The notes under the pieces were generated by a model. The model had not been told where the DNA came from. It was given only the letters and a program-made list of their open reading frames with translations, and searched no databases. Shown here piece by piece: positions 24,739-33,790 of a DNA stretch of 50,365 bases. How positions within the stretch are numbered: position 1 is the first letter of the stretch; each line of letters begins with the position of its first letter. The position numbers and the translations under genes are program-made. Origin of the DNA: Lachnospiraceae bacterium (GTDB lineage: Bacteria > Bacillota > Clostridia > Lachnospirales > Lachnospiraceae); assembly GCA_017634975.1 (NCBI GenBank), contig JAGBMJ010000119.1:1-50365 (forward strand), written 5' to 3'.

Positions 24739-25620
24739 ATGGCAAATCAGATCGTAAAGCTTGGGGATTTTGAAGTCGGGAATAATGAGATACCGTATTT
24801 CATTGCGGAGATCGGTATCAATCACAACGGGGATATGCAGATCGCAAAGAAGCTGATGGATGCAGCGTTTGCCTGCGGCTGGAACTGTGTGAAGTTTCAG
24901 AAACGTACGCCGGACATAGCGGTACCGGAAGCGCAGAAAAACGTGATGCGTGATACCCCGTGGGGACAGATGACCTATCTGGAGTACAAGAAACATATCG
25001 AGTTTGAGAAACCGGAATATGACCGGATCGATAAGTACTGCAAGGAAAAACCATTGTCGTGGACCGCCTCCCCGTGGGATATCCCGAGTCTGGAATTTCT
25101 GCTGCAGTATGATCTGCCGTTCATCAAGATCGCCTCGGCAGGAAACGGCAATCCGGAGCTTTTGAAGAGGGCAGCGCAGGCAGGGATCCCTCTGATTATG
25201 TCCGACGGTATGTGTACGCAGGAAGAGCTGGATCAGGCGGTTTCCGTGCTGGAAGATTACAGCAACGGCGATTATATCCTGCTGCATACCAATTCGACCT
25301 ATCCGGCACCGGTGGATTCGCTGAATCTGGCGTATATGCAGACACTCAAAGACCGTTATCACTGCGTGGTAGGCTACAGCGGGCACGAGCAGAATCTGGA
25401 GCCCAGTGTGGTAGCGGCGACGCTGGGAGCCAAGGTGATCGAGCGGCATGTGACCTTGTCCCACGAGCTGTGGGGAACAGATCAGAAAGCGAGTCTGGAG
25501 ATCAATGCGATGTATATGCTGTACCGTCGCTGTCTGGATATCCGGAAGATGATCGGAAGCGGAGTAAAGACACTCGACGAGAACGAACGAAAAGTAAGAG
25601 AAAAACTCAAGGGAAACTGA
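24739..25620 (+). CDS. NeuB-family sugar acid synthase lacking the SAF domain
   Basis: A 293-aa protein with the NeuB TIM-barrel: FIAEIGINHNGDMQIAKKL, CVKFQKR, TASPWDIPSLEFL, GYSGHEQNL, IERHVTLSHELWGTDQKASLE. These fit enzymes that condense PEP with N-acetylmannosamine or related sugars to give nonulosonic acids. Normal NeuB enzymes have about 340 aa with a C-terminal antifreeze-like SAF domain; here the frame ends before it. No CMP-sugar synthetase or epimerase is adjacent, so the product is unknown. It starts 9 bp after cinA and ends the operon before a strong terminator. Confidence 0.85.
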   Translation: MANQIVKLGDFEVGNNEIPYFIAEIGINHNGDMQIAKKLMDAAFACGWNCVKFQKRTPDIAVPEAQKNVMRDTPWGQMTYLEYKKHIEFEKPEYDRIDKYCKEKPLSWTASPWDIPSLEFLLQYDLPFIKIASAGNGNPELLKRAAQAGIPLIMSDGMCTQEELDQAVSVLEDYSNGDYILLHTNSTYPAPVDSLNLAYMQTLKDRYHCVVGYSGHEQNLEPSVVAATLGAKVIERHVTLSHELWGTDQKASLEINAMYMLYRRCLDIRKMIGSGVKTLDENERKVREKLKGN

Positions 25621-25634
25621 TACGGAAATATTCG

Positions 25635-25677
25635 CTGTCCGGATGATTGACATCCGGACAGTTTTATGTTATTTTTT
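25635..25677 (+). terminator. Terminator of the yicC-to-neuB-like operon
   Basis: Perfect 11-bp stem CTGTCCGGATG/CATCCGGACAG (25635-25645 with 25651-25661), 5-nt loop, then TTTTATGTTATTTTTT. It separates the upstream operon from recA. Between here and the recA promoter (25678-25843) there is no gene; only a small hairpin GAAGAC/GTCTTC is seen. Confidence 0.9.
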
Positions 25678-25843
25678 ATCTGTCTTAGGAAATGTGTTTC
25701 CTTCTGTGGTCGCAGCTGTGCGATCCGATGAGAAGACGATTCGTCTTCGAGATTCACCAAAAGCATTAAAAAAGTTTTGGGAAGGGGTGATACTGTGTAA
25801 TTTATCGGACAGATAAAATGATAAAAATATTTATGTAAAGCAG

Positions 25844-25892
25844 TTGACAAATCCGAACAAATGTTTTATAGTGTGTAATTGAACGGATGTTC
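25844..25892 (+). promoter_or_regulatory. recA promoter with two LexA (SOS) boxes
   Basis: TTGACA (25844-25849), 17-bp spacer, TATAGT (25867-25872). The Gram-positive LexA box (consensus GAAC-N4-GTTC) appears as GAACAAATGTTT at 25855-25866 inside the spacer, and a perfect second box GAACGGATGTTC lies at 25881-25892, just past the predicted transcription start. This is direct evidence for LexA control of recA-recX. Confidence 0.85.
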
Positions 25893-25928
25893 GGAATGCC
25901 GATTTCAAAAAAGGAGAAAGATCAGATT

Positions 25929-27008
25929 ATGGAAAGAGAAGAGAAGTTAAAAGCATTGGAAGCTGCCATGGTGCAGGTGGAGCGTCAGTTTGGCAAGGGC
26001 GCGGTGATGAAGCTTGGCGATCCGGCATCCCGGTTAAATGTAGAAACGATCCCTACCGGATCTTTAAGTCTGGATATTGCACTTGGTCTCGGTGGTATTC
26101 CCAAGGGACGTGTGATCGAGATCTACGGTCCGGAATCCTCCGGTAAGACTACGGTTACCCTGCATATGATCGCAGAGGTACAGAAGCGCGGCGGTATTGC
26201 CGGTTTTATTGATGCGGAGCATGCGCTGGATCCGGTCTATGCAGCAAATATCGGCGTGGATGTGGACAATCTGTATATCAACCAGCCGGATTACGGTGAG
26301 CAGGGGCTGGAGATCGCCGAGACCATGGTGCGCTCCGGTGCGATGGATATCGTAGTCATCGACTCGGTGGCGGCACTGACGCCGAAGGCGGAATTGGACG
26401 GCGATATGGGCGATTCTCACGTAGGCTTGCAGGCGCGTCTGATGTCTCAGGCACTGCGCAAACTGGCCGGAGCGATCAGCAAGTCCAATTGCACGGTGGT
26501 ATTTATCAACCAGCTGCGTGAAAAAGTAGGTGTATTTTATGGCAATCCGCAGGTGACTACCGGTGGTAATGCTTTGAAGTATTATGCATCTGTACGTATG
26601 GAGATCCGTCGTGTGGAGCAGCTCAAGAACGGGGGCGAGTTTGTCGGTAACCGTACCAGGGCGAAGATCGTTAAGAATAAGGTGGCACCGCCGTTTAAGG
26701 AGGCAGAGTTTGACATCATGTTCGGAGAAGGCATCTCCTACGAAGGGGATCTGCTGGATCTGGCAGCGGATGTGGATGTAGTGAACAAGAGTGGTGCATG
26801 GTATGCGTATAACGGCAATAAGATCGGCCAGGGACGTGAAAATGCAAAACTGTTTTTGAAGGAACATCCGGATGTGTGCGCAGAGATCGATAAGAAAGTA
26901 CGTGAGCACTACAACATCGGAGGCACACCTTCCGAGATCGATCTGAAACCGGTCGGAAAGCCGCAGAAGAGCCGTAAGAAGGCAGAGGATGCGGAAGAGG
27001 AAGAATGA
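25929..27008 (+). CDS. recA: Recombinase RecA
   Basis: A 359-aa recombinase that forms filaments on single-stranded DNA and triggers LexA cleavage. Walker A is GPESSGKTT (about 65), Walker [12 protein letters not shown], and the L1/L2 region contains [15 protein letters not shown]. The C-terminus is acidic (EDAEEEE). ATG 25929 gives the usual clostridial N-terminus ([11 protein letters not shown]). An upstream ATG at 25887 lies inside the second LexA box at the very start of the transcript with no ribosome site, so it is rejected. The stop overlaps recX by 4 bp. Confidence 0.98.
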   Translation: MEREEKLKALEAAMVQVERQFGKGAVMKLGDPASRLNVETIPTGSLSLDIALGLGGIPKGRVIEIYGPESSGKTTVTLHMIAEVQKRGGIAGFIDAEHALDPVYAANIGVDVDNLYINQPDYGEQGLEIAETMVRSGAMDIVVIDSVAALTPKAELDGDMGDSHVGLQARLMSQALRKLAGAISKSNCTVVFINQLREKVGVFYGNPQVTTGGNALKYYASVRMEIRRVEQLKNGGEFVGNRTRAKIVKNKVAPPFKEAEFDIMFGEGISYEGDLLDLAADVDVVNKSGAWYAYNGNKIGQGRENAKLFLKEHPDVCAEIDKKVREHYNIGGTPSEIDLKPVGKPQKSRKKAEDAEEEE

Positions 27009-27631
27009 TCATAACAGATTTAAAACGTCTTGGTAAGGGACGATATGAAGTAGCATTAGACGGCGAGGCTGCGTTTGTATTATACAAGGGCGACCTCGCC
27101 CATTATGACTTACACGTTGGGGAAGTACTCACCGAAGAGTGCAGGAAGCAGATTTACGGGGAAACGCTTCGAAAAAGAGCGGTGAACCGTATTCTGTTCT
27201 TGTTACAATCCAGAGACTATACCTGTTATGAATTGAAAGAAAAGCTCCGTAAGGGTCAGTATCCGGACGAGATCATGGAAAGTGCCCTGGCGGAGGTGGC
27301 CGGATATGGCTATATTAACGATGCAAACTATGCCGAGAGGTATGTCGAATGTTACCAGGAGAGGAAGAGCCTCGGGAAGATCAAACAGGAGCTGCTGCGA
27401 CGCGGAATCGATCGGGATACGGTAGAAGAGGCGATCGAAGAGGGACGCAGAGTGCAGGAAGAATCGGGAGAGCAAACGGAGCAGATGCAGATCCGCAGGC
27501 TTCTTGAAAAACGTCATTTTGATCCGGCCTCGGCGGACCGGAAAGAAAAGGAAAAACACTACGCTTTTTTGATGCGCAGGGGGTATTCGTCTTCGGACAT
27601 TCTGGCGGTTTTTCGCGAATATAATGACTGA
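27005..27631 (+). CDS. recX: Regulatory protein RecX
   Basis: A 208-aa RecA modulator made of three-helix repeats. Family features are [23 protein letters not shown], then [15 protein letters not shown] and [16 protein letters not shown]. The start ATGA overlaps the recA stop, so RecX is made by coupled translation and shares the SOS promoter. RecX usually limits RecA filament growth. Length is within the family range. Confidence 0.92.
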   Translation: MIITDLKRLGKGRYEVALDGEAAFVLYKGDLAHYDLHVGEVLTEECRKQIYGETLRKRAVNRILFLLQSRDYTCYELKEKLRKGQYPDEIMESALAEVAGYGYINDANYAERYVECYQERKSLGKIKQELLRRGIDRDTVEEAIEEGRRVQEESGEQTEQMQIRRLLEKRHFDPASADRKEKEKHYAFLMRRGYSSSDILAVFREYND

Positions 27632-27652
27632 CAAATCCTTGATGAGTATAAC

Positions 27653-27681
27653 TTGACATAAGTTTACAAAAAAACTATAAT
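27653..27681 (+). promoter_or_regulatory. Sigma-A promoter for rny
   Basis: TTGACA (27653-27658), 17-bp spacer, TATAAT (27676-27681): a perfect consensus in both boxes. It gives rny a leader of about 70 nt, including the hairpin that holds its ribosome-binding site. Confidence 0.85.
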
Positions 27682-27740
27682 AGATATATTGTGATAACAT
27701 TAAGTTATTTGTTTGCACAATGAAAACTAAATATTTATAA

Positions 27741-27753
27741 GGAGGTGCTCCTG
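27741..27753 (+). promoter_or_regulatory. rny ribosome-binding site within a small hairpin
   Basis: The very strong site AAGGAGGTG is followed by CTCCT, so AGGAG can pair with CTCCT across a GTG loop. The fold would sequester the ribosome site only weakly, because it has five base pairs and a three-base loop. It may allow tuning by RNA-binding factors. Confidence 0.4.
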
Positions 27754-27757
27754 TATC

Positions 27758-29314
27758 ATGCCGTATGTGATAGGTGCAGTGATTGCAGTCATTGTCACAC
27801 TCGCGATCGCGATACCGCTTGTGTCGAAGCTTTCTGTACAGAAATATCAGCAGGAAGTAGAGTCAAAGATCGGTAATGCGGAAGAGAAGGCAAGGAAGAT
27901 CATTGATGATGCTCTGAAAGATGCAGAGGAGAAGAAGCGGGAGAGCCTGATCGAAGTGAAGGAAGAGACCATTAAGGCCAAGAACGAACTAGATCGGGAA
28001 CTCAAGGAACGCAGAAATGAGATAAGCCGTTCCGAGCGTCGTATCCAGCAGAAGGAAGAGAACATCGATAAGAAGACGGAAGCAATCGAAAGAAGGGAAC
28101 AAAGCCTGACACAGAGAGAAGCCAATCTCAATCAGAAACGTGATGAGGTGGAAAAACTCAGTGTGCAGCGTGTACAGGAACTGGAACGAATCTCTGGTTT
28201 GTCCTCCGACCAGGCAAAAGAATTTTTGTTGAAAACCGTTGAAGAAGAGGTAAAGCATGAAGCTGCGATGAAGATCAAGGAAGCAGAGCTTCGTGCGAAG
28301 GAAGAAGCGGACAAGAAGGCGAAGGAGTATGTGGTAACTGCAATACAGCGATGTGCGGCAGATCACGTATCCGAAACAACGATCTCGGTCGTACAGCTGC
28401 CCAGTGATGAGATGAAGGGCAGGATCATCGGCCGCGAAGGACGAAATATCCGTACATTGGAAACTATGACGGGTGTGGAGCTGATCGTTGATGATACGCC
28501 GGAAGCAGTCGTACTTTCCGCATTTGATCCGATCAGACGTGAAGTAGCCAAGATCGCATTGGAGAGACTGATCGTTGACGGGCGTATCCATCCGGCCCGC
28601 ATTGAGGAGATGGTGGATAAGGCACGTAAGGAAGTGGAAAGCATTATGAAGGAAGAAGGGGAAGCGGCACTGTTGGAATGTGGTGTACACGGCCTTCATC
28701 CGGAACTGGTCAAACTGATCGGACGACTGAAATTCCGAACAAGCTTCGGGCAGAATGCATTGACGCATTCCATTGAGGTATCTCAGCTGGCAGGCCTTCT
28801 GGCTGCAGAGTTGGGACTGGATGCCCGTCTTGCGAAACGTGCAGGACTCCTGCATGACATCGGTAAGGCGATCGATCACGATATGGAAGGCTCACATGTA
28901 CAGCTGGGTACGGAATTGTGCCGAAAGTACAAAGAATCGAATGTCGTTGTGAATGCGGTGGAAGCGCACCACGGTGATGTGGAGCCGCAGTCTCTGGTAG
29001 CCTGCTTAGTACAGGCGGCAGATGCCATTTCGGCAGCCAGACCGGGTGCAAGACGCGAGACACTTGGTACGTATACGAACAGACTGAGCCAGCTCGAAGA
29101 AATCACAAATTCTTTCAAGGGTGTAGACAGATCTTTTGCAATTCAGGCCGGTAGAGAGGTTCGGGTAATGGTAGTTCCTGAGCAGGTATCGGATGATGAC
29201 ATGGTGATCCTGGCAAGGGATATCTCAAAGAAAGTGGAAGATGAGATGCAGTATCCCGGTATGATCAAGGTCAACGTGATCAGAGAATCCCGAGTTGTAG
29301 ATTATGCAAAATAA
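27758..29314 (+). CDS. rny: Ribonuclease Y
   Basis: A 518-aa membrane-anchored endoribonuclease that starts mRNA decay. One N-terminal transmembrane helix (about 3-25) is followed by a long charged coiled coil (about 30-205), a KH RNA-binding domain with [15 protein letters not shown] (about 222-236), and an HD domain with [11 protein letters not shown] and [12 protein letters not shown]. Length matches the family (about 515-520). It has its own consensus promoter and a strong terminator, so it is monocistronic. Confidence 0.98.
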   Translation: MPYVIGAVIAVIVTLAIAIPLVSKLSVQKYQQEVESKIGNAEEKARKIIDDALKDAEEKKRESLIEVKEETIKAKNELDRELKERRNEISRSERRIQQKEENIDKKTEAIERREQSLTQREANLNQKRDEVEKLSVQRVQELERISGLSSDQAKEFLLKTVEEEVKHEAAMKIKEAELRAKEEADKKAKEYVVTAIQRCAADHVSETTISVVQLPSDEMKGRIIGREGRNIRTLETMTGVELIVDDTPEAVVLSAFDPIRREVAKIALERLIVDGRIHPARIEEMVDKARKEVESIMKEEGEAALLECGVHGLHPELVKLIGRLKFRTSFGQNALTHSIEVSQLAGLLAAELGLDARLAKRAGLLHDIGKAIDHDMEGSHVQLGTELCRKYKESNVVVNAVEAHHGDVEPQSLVACLVQAADAISAARPGARRETLGTYTNRLSQLEEITNSFKGVDRSFAIQAGREVRVMVVPEQVSDDDMVILARDISKKVEDEMQYPGMIKVNVIRESRVVDYAK

Positions 29315-29343
29315 TCAAAACTGACAAAAATTCAAAATGGAAA

Positions 29344-29379
29344 AGAGATCTGACGATCAAAAAGTCAGGTCTCTTTTTT
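29344..29379 (+). terminator. Terminator after rny
   Basis: Stem AGAGATCTGAC/GTCAGGTCTCT (one G-U pair) at 29344-29354 with 29364-29374, 9-nt loop, then a run of T residues. Confidence 0.9.
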
Positions 29380-29443
29380 GATCTGCTTGAGGAATCTTTT
29401 GTTCGGGATATGGGCGGATGTTTCTTCTGCGCGGTGTGAGACA

Positions 29444-29472
29444 ATAAAAAAACCGGAAGTAAACTTCCGGTT
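29444..29472 (-). terminator. Terminator after tRNA-Leu(AAG)
   Basis: On the minus strand AACCGGAAG/CTTCCGGTT (29451-29459 with 29464-29472) is followed by a U run (29444-29450), just downstream of the tRNA 3' end. Confidence 0.85.
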
Positions 29473-29478
29473 GGGTGC

Positions 29479-29562
29479 TGCGGAGAATGGGACTTGAACC
29501 CACACGAGATTGCTCCCACAAGATCCTTAGTCTTGCTCGTCTGCCAGTTCCGACACCTCCGC
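29479..29562 (-). tRNA. tRNA-Leu(AAG)
   Basis: Class II tRNA on the minus strand: acceptor GCGGAGG/TCTCCGC (one G-U pair), anticodon stem CAAGA/TCTTG, loop CTAAGGA giving anticodon AAG, long variable arm, T loop GTTCAAGTC, discriminator A. CCA is not encoded. A34 is unusual for bacterial tRNA-Leu (see findings). Confidence 0.92.
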
Positions 29563-29573
29563 GCAACATTGAT

Positions 29574-29602
29574 ATTTTATCAAATAGAATGGAAATTGTC
29601 AA
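29574..29602 (-). promoter_or_regulatory. Sigma-A promoter for tRNA-Leu(AAG)
   Basis: On the minus strand TTGACA (29597-29602), 17-bp spacer and TAAAAT (29574-29579) end about 12 bp before the tRNA 5' end. Confidence 0.7.
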
Positions 29603-29647
29603 ATAAAATTTAATAGAAAAAAAGTCGAAAAAATTTTAAAAAACTTG

Positions 29648-29676
29648 TTGACAAGAAGGCACCTATGTAGTAATAT
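29648..29676 (+). promoter_or_regulatory. Sigma-A promoter for tRNA-Leu(CAG)
   Basis: TTGACA (29648-29653), 17-bp spacer, TAATAT (29671-29676), about 32 bp before the tRNA. It is back to back with the tRNA-Leu(AAG) promoter. Confidence 0.75.
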
Positions 29677-29708
29677 ATCCTTGTTGCGCGGGAAACGCAA
29701 AACAATAC

Positions 29709-29792
29709 GCAGGAATGGCGGAATTGGCAGACGCGCACGGTTCAGGTCCGTGTGAAAGCAATTTCATGGGGGTTCAAGTCCCCCTTCCTGCA
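29709..29792 (+). tRNA. tRNA-Leu(CAG)
   Basis: Class II tRNA: acceptor GCAGGAA/TTCCTGC, anticodon stem CACGG/CCGTG, loop TTCAGGT giving anticodon CAG (reads CUG), long variable arm (TGAAAGCAATTTCATG), T stem GGGGG/CCCCC with loop TTCAAGT, and discriminator A. CCA is not encoded. Confidence 0.94.
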
Positions 29793-29793
29793 G

Positions 29794-29825
29794 AAGGGAT
29801 TTCGAGAGATCGGAATCCTTTTTTT
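29794..29825 (+). terminator. Terminator after tRNA-Leu(CAG)
   Basis: AAGGGATT pairs with AATCCTTT (one G-U pair) across a loop of about 11 nt and is followed by a T run. Confidence 0.7.
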
Positions 29826-29828
29826 CAT

Positions 29829-29951
29829 TATAGGAAATTGCTTCGCAATTCCTATAAAGCAAAAAAGCCCTCCGGGGGATGCGCACTCGCGCGTGAGGAA
29901 ATTGTTGCTATCGCAACCGCGCTCGGCGCGAGCGTTCTGCGAGCAGAACGC
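29829..29951. repeat. Cluster of consecutive short hairpins, non-coding
   Basis: Four palindromes follow in 120 bp: TATAGGA-a-ATTGC-ttc-GCAAT-TCCTATA (29829-29856), GTTGC-tatc-GCAAC (29904-29917), CGCTCG-gcg-CGAGCG (29920-29934) and GCGTTCTGC-ga-GCAGAACGC (29932-29951), the last with a T-rich tail. No credible ORF lies here. The style (tight loops, GC-rich arms) resembles the dispersed repeat but the sequence is different. It separates tRNA-Leu(CAG) from the convergent transglutaminase gene. Confidence 0.6.
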
Positions 29952-30001
29952 TTTCTTGTTTTATGTTCGGATAGTGATTCGGTCGCTGCTACAGCCTGCA
30001 T

Positions 30002-32731
30002 TCACACGATGTTTTTGCTCTTTTGTCTTTGCATTCCCCTGGCCAGCTTATGAAGGATCTGAGCCGCCGCACCGTATTGTGCAGGATTGATCTTTTGCTT
30101 CGAAAATGCCGCGTATTGAAGACTTTCGCAGAGAGTGTATATCTCATCAGCCTGCAGATCTTTGAAGAGCTCCTGATGCGATTCCAGCCACTTGTCGAAG
30201 TCCCGCAGGGTAGGGTGCCGGTCGGACATCTGGCGCTTGCGTATAAATGTCTGCAGAAGCCTGCGGTATTGATACAGGAGAGCCTCGTCATACTGAACGG
30301 CTTTGCACAGTCGCCGTATATGCAGTAAGTCTTTCAGAGACCGCGCTAACGGCAGGCAGAGCAGGAACAGGACCAGCAGGCTCAACAGGATCAGGAAAGG
30401 CCGGTAGAGGAAACGCAGCGAGCCTAATACGGCAAAGATGCTGTTACCGATCTGTTCGGCGGCTTCCAAAGCGGAACCGTCATCACTCGTGGCTGCTGTA
30501 TCCGTATTTCTTCTGGTCTGTGTCATCAGACCGGAGAACAGGCCGTAAAGATCCAGACTCATAGAGGTGTCCTCGCTGGAGGGAGGAGTCATCTCGTAAG
30601 GGATCCAGCCATAGCCGTCGAGATAGATCTCGATCCAGGCATGGGCTGCGGCATCCGGAAGCTCGACCTCTACGATACCACTCTCGGAAAGAGTATCGGT
30701 TCCGATGGCCCAGTTACTGGTGTCGGTACTGATCGGTTTACCATCCATTACTGCGGTAAGAGAGAGCATATAGCCTTCACAATACCGTGTGGGGATGCCC
30801 ATACTGCGCAGGAGCATCGTCGCGGAAGAAGCGAAGTGTGCACAATATCCGCGTTTCTGGTTGTTCAGGAAATAATCCACAACATCGCGGTCACGGGGTG
30901 TCGTTCCCGGTGTCATCGTGTAATCAAAATTCACGGCAAAATAACGTTTCAGAGTAGCCGCTACGCCCAGACGATACTGCTGGTTCATTTTATACTGCTC
31001 CAGTTCGGCTTCGCTGCCGGGGAGGGTAAGGCGCTGGTCCGGATCGTAGCGTGTCTGATACGCAGCGTCGGGGTAAAGGTCGTGTACCTTATTTAGACCG
31101 GCGGTTTCGCAGAAGTCCTTCAAAACCGGCTGCAGCCGATCCGGGATCTGCAGATAATGATCATAAACAAAATCTTCATAATCGCGGGTCAGCGTCGGAT
31201 TGGGGGAATAGCTGACCGCAGAAGAATAAGGAAGATAAAGTGCCTCATAAACATTTGAGTTGTCATCTTTGGCATAGGACAGTATGGTATCTGCAGGATC
31301 CAGGAGTGTTCTGGCATTTACGAAATCTTCATTCTCATAGTACATAAAAGGATCAAAGGAGGAATCACGGGAAGGTTCCTCATCATAGAACGTGTAATAC
31401 GGATTATAATTGTAGGATTTATCCCCATCGACATTGTGGATCCACATTTTTGCATAGAAATTATTGTTCTCGTGAAGATCATCCATCGAAAAATCGTGGT
31501 TTATAGCCAGCTGTGGCGTGTATCCCTGCGCGTCCCGTATGCGGAGATTGAAGGAATTGATCTGGGAGGTTTCGCCATTTTCCGTAACGTAGGTATAGTC
31601 ATGGAAAGCGTTGTTTTCATAGGTGACACCGTTATAGGCTTTCAGATAGATCGTGTCCGAGGAATACGGAACCAGACGAACGACCAGATCCGTTTCAAAA
31701 TCCGGGCTGACATTACCAATGCCGCCGAGCTGCCCGCGGGCGAGACCGCCTTTTGCATTATAACGGTCAAAGAGGGAATAGATACCGTTCTGGACGGCGG
31801 CTTTCATAAAGCGGTCGGTGGTATCCTTTACCTTGTTGGAAATGTATTTTCCGTTAAAATCCGAGGAAAAAATGGCCCCGGTGATCAGCAGGAACAAAGA
31901 AGCCAGGATCACGCTGTAGATGGATACGGACAGCATACCCTGGCTGGAAGCCAGATAGGTGTGCCGGGTTTCTTTTTTGCGTCGTTTCCGGTCGAAAAAC
32001 TGTGTCTTATCATAGCGGTAGGGCAGGGCAAAATGACCGGAACGCCCCAGCATGGCGACAGCGATATAAACCGAGATCAAAAGCACAAGATAAGGAAGCG
32101 GCGGTACAATATCAATATAGAACGGCAGCTGCAACGGCAGGAAGGTCAGCAAAAACGTCATCGGCAGGTTCATATAGCCGGAGATCGAGATGTTGAGCAG
32201 GATAGAGAAAAACCATCCCATAAACAGCATGGCCGCAGTAACGGTCAGGTAACGGTTCTCGATCACCTCGGCGGATTCCCTGGTCGCAAGCAGATGGAAG
32301 TAATCCGAGTATTTATTGAACACTTCGTTGGTAAATGCCTGATAACCGGAATTGATATGCCAGTAAAAACGAAACGAAAAAAAGATAAAACCGGCAAAGA
32401 CGACAAAGTAGCCGATATAGAAGCTGACTTTGTTGTAATACAAAAATGCAGTCAGGAAAGCAAGACCGTACAGCCCGATGATCACAATGGGCAGGGAAAA
32501 GGGCAGACCGAACGAAGAGGCCATAGCCCCCAATAGTCCAAAGCTTGCCATAAAGATCAAAAGAGATCTTATGAAACAAAGATAAAACCGGTTCTGTTCA
32601 CGGGATGAAGTGATATCACCGAGTGTTACACCATAACGTTCCAGTTCAAAATTGCGCTTCCGGTTTTCTTTTTTCTGTTCGGAAGTGAGTTTTCGTTTTT
32701 TTGGAGTTGTCAGTTGAATGGTTTTTGGCAT
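30002..32731 (-). CDS. Transglutaminase-like membrane protein (TgpA/DUF3488 type)
   Basis: A 909-aa membrane protein. After a basic N-terminus there are about six hydrophobic segments (about 48-290), an external region with a transglutaminase core (about 590-735) and one further helix (about 795-815) before a cytosolic tail. The catalytic Cys lies in RGYCAHFASSATMLLR and His in AHAWIEIYLDGYGW; the third position reads WIPYEMTP, where many family members have Asp. Substrate unknown; such proteins crosslink or cleave surface proteins or peptides. It is last in the operon MoxR-DUF58-transglutaminase, a widespread gene trio. Confidence 0.92.
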   Translation of the reverse strand: MPKTIQLTTPKKRKLTSEQKKENRKRNFELERYGVTLGDITSSREQNRFYLCFIRSLLIFMASFGLLGAMASSFGLPFSLPIVIIGLYGLAFLTAFLYYNKVSFYIGYFVVFAGFIFFSFRFYWHINSGYQAFTNEVFNKYSDYFHLLATRESAEVIENRYLTVTAAMLFMGWFFSILLNISISGYMNLPMTFLLTFLPLQLPFYIDIVPPLPYLVLLISVYIAVAMLGRSGHFALPYRYDKTQFFDRKRRKKETRHTYLASSQGMLSVSIYSVILASLFLLITGAIFSSDFNGKYISNKVKDTTDRFMKAAVQNGIYSLFDRYNAKGGLARGQLGGIGNVSPDFETDLVVRLVPYSSDTIYLKAYNGVTYENNAFHDYTYVTENGETSQINSFNLRIRDAQGYTPQLAINHDFSMDDLHENNNFYAKMWIHNVDGDKSYNYNPYYTFYDEEPSRDSSFDPFMYYENEDFVNARTLLDPADTILSYAKDDNSNVYEALYLPYSSAVSYSPNPTLTRDYEDFVYDHYLQIPDRLQPVLKDFCETAGLNKVHDLYPDAAYQTRYDPDQRLTLPGSEAELEQYKMNQQYRLGVAATLKRYFAVNFDYTMTPGTTPRDRDVVDYFLNNQKRGYCAHFASSATMLLRSMGIPTRYCEGYMLSLTAVMDGKPISTDTSNWAIGTDTLSESGIVEVELPDAAAHAWIEIYLDGYGWIPYEMTPPSSEDTSMSLDLYGLFSGLMTQTRRNTDTAATSDDGSALEAAEQIGNSIFAVLGSLRFLYRPFLILLSLLVLFLLCLPLARSLKDLLHIRRLCKAVQYDEALLYQYRRLLQTFIRKRQMSDRHPTLRDFDKWLESHQELFKDLQADEIYTLCESLQYAAFSKQKINPAQYGAAAQILHKLARGMQRQKSKNIV

Positions 32732-32749
32732 AATCGGATCGTTCCTGTC

Positions 32750-33772
32750 TTAATAGCTTTCAATTACCGCAGGCGGGACAACATTACCTCCGGCGATGCG
32801 GATGACACCGTACATATCCGGATACTGCTCGGTAAAGCGGTGATAGGCAGCAGAGCGGACCTCCGGTTTGATCAGATACAGTTCATAGAGCGAGATCAGC
32901 AGTTCCTCTTCGCTGGAGATCTTGCGCAATTCAAACGAATGACTGGCAGGGCGGTAGAGTGCCACACGGAACAGCTCTCTGGCTTTGAGCAGACGCAGTC
33001 CCAGGCTGTAAAAAGCGGATAACGTCCCCTGCAGGCTTTCTTTATCCAGTTCCGGCAGGATCAGGTAGTACAGATCCCGGGCACGGTCGTATTCCTTGAC
33101 CATCAGATCATCGGTCTTGGCAGTCATTTTCCAGTGAATGTCTTTCATGCGGTCCCCGGGCTGGTATTCCCGCAGCTGCAGCAGATCATTGGTCAGTTCG
33201 CCGTCCGGAGCGGGCTGGCTGTCTTCGGCCTCGATCGCGGCCTTGGTCAGGCGGATCTCCGGCAGCTCGCGTTCCTCCGGCAGGATCGGTATCTGCCCCT
33301 TCCAGTGAAAGGGCAGCAAAAAGCTGTAGAAATGCAGAAAGTCGGTAACATAGATCTTTGTGATCTCAAAGGAAAACATACCGGCTGCCCTGGTCTGAAA
33401 CGGCAGACGATAGGTATTTTCGCGGCGGTTTTCCGCCGGCAGAACGATCGTCTGGTCGATCTCGCTGGGAAGATAGATGTTTTCATAATGAAAATGCACT
33501 TCGCAGTTCAACAGCGGAACGATCGTAGGATTGTTCAGGATCAGCTTAACGATCAGATCATGCGGCAGCTGGATCGTACCGGAAGGAAGCTGTACCTCAA
33601 GCTTCAGACGGGTATAGGCATAGTACGTGGCGGCGATCGAAATGACCGGTAACAGCAGCATCAGCAGCAATAACACGATCAGAAGGGACTGCCGGTAAAA
33701 CATGGTGCCTAAAAATACCAGTACAGCGGCCAGAAAATAAGAAATAATATAAGGAAGATTACGTTTTATCAT
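32750..33772 (-). CDS. DUF58 domain protein
   Basis: A 340-aa protein with two N-terminal hydrophobic segments (about 8-50), a beta-rich middle, and the DUF58 signature LREYQPGDRMKDIHWKMTAK (about 207-226) followed by LMVKEYD. DUF58 proteins resemble von Willebrand factor A domains and are partners of MoxR AAA+ ATPases. It lies 18 bp upstream of the transglutaminase gene and 18 bp downstream of the MoxR gene, which fits a chaperone/metal-insertion module serving the transglutaminase. Confidence 0.9.
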   Translation of the reverse strand: MIKRNLPYIISYFLAAVLVFLGTMFYRQSLLIVLLLLMLLLPVISIAATYYAYTRLKLEVQLPSGTIQLPHDLIVKLILNNPTIVPLLNCEVHFHYENIYLPSEIDQTIVLPAENRRENTYRLPFQTRAAGMFSFEITKIYVTDFLHFYSFLLPFHWKGQIPILPEERELPEIRLTKAAIEAEDSQPAPDGELTNDLLQLREYQPGDRMKDIHWKMTAKTDDLMVKEYDRARDLYYLILPELDKESLQGTLSAFYSLGLRLLKARELFRVALYRPASHSFELRKISSEEELLISLYELYLIKPEVRSAAYHRFTEQYPDMYGVIRIAGGNVVPPAVIESY

Positions 33773-33790
33773 AATACAGTCACGCCGGTA

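Noticed and set aside
25887-25928. Upstream in-frame ATG extending recA by 14 codons
   Set aside because: It lies in the second LexA box right at the predicted transcript start, has no ribosome site, and would add residues not typical of RecA.
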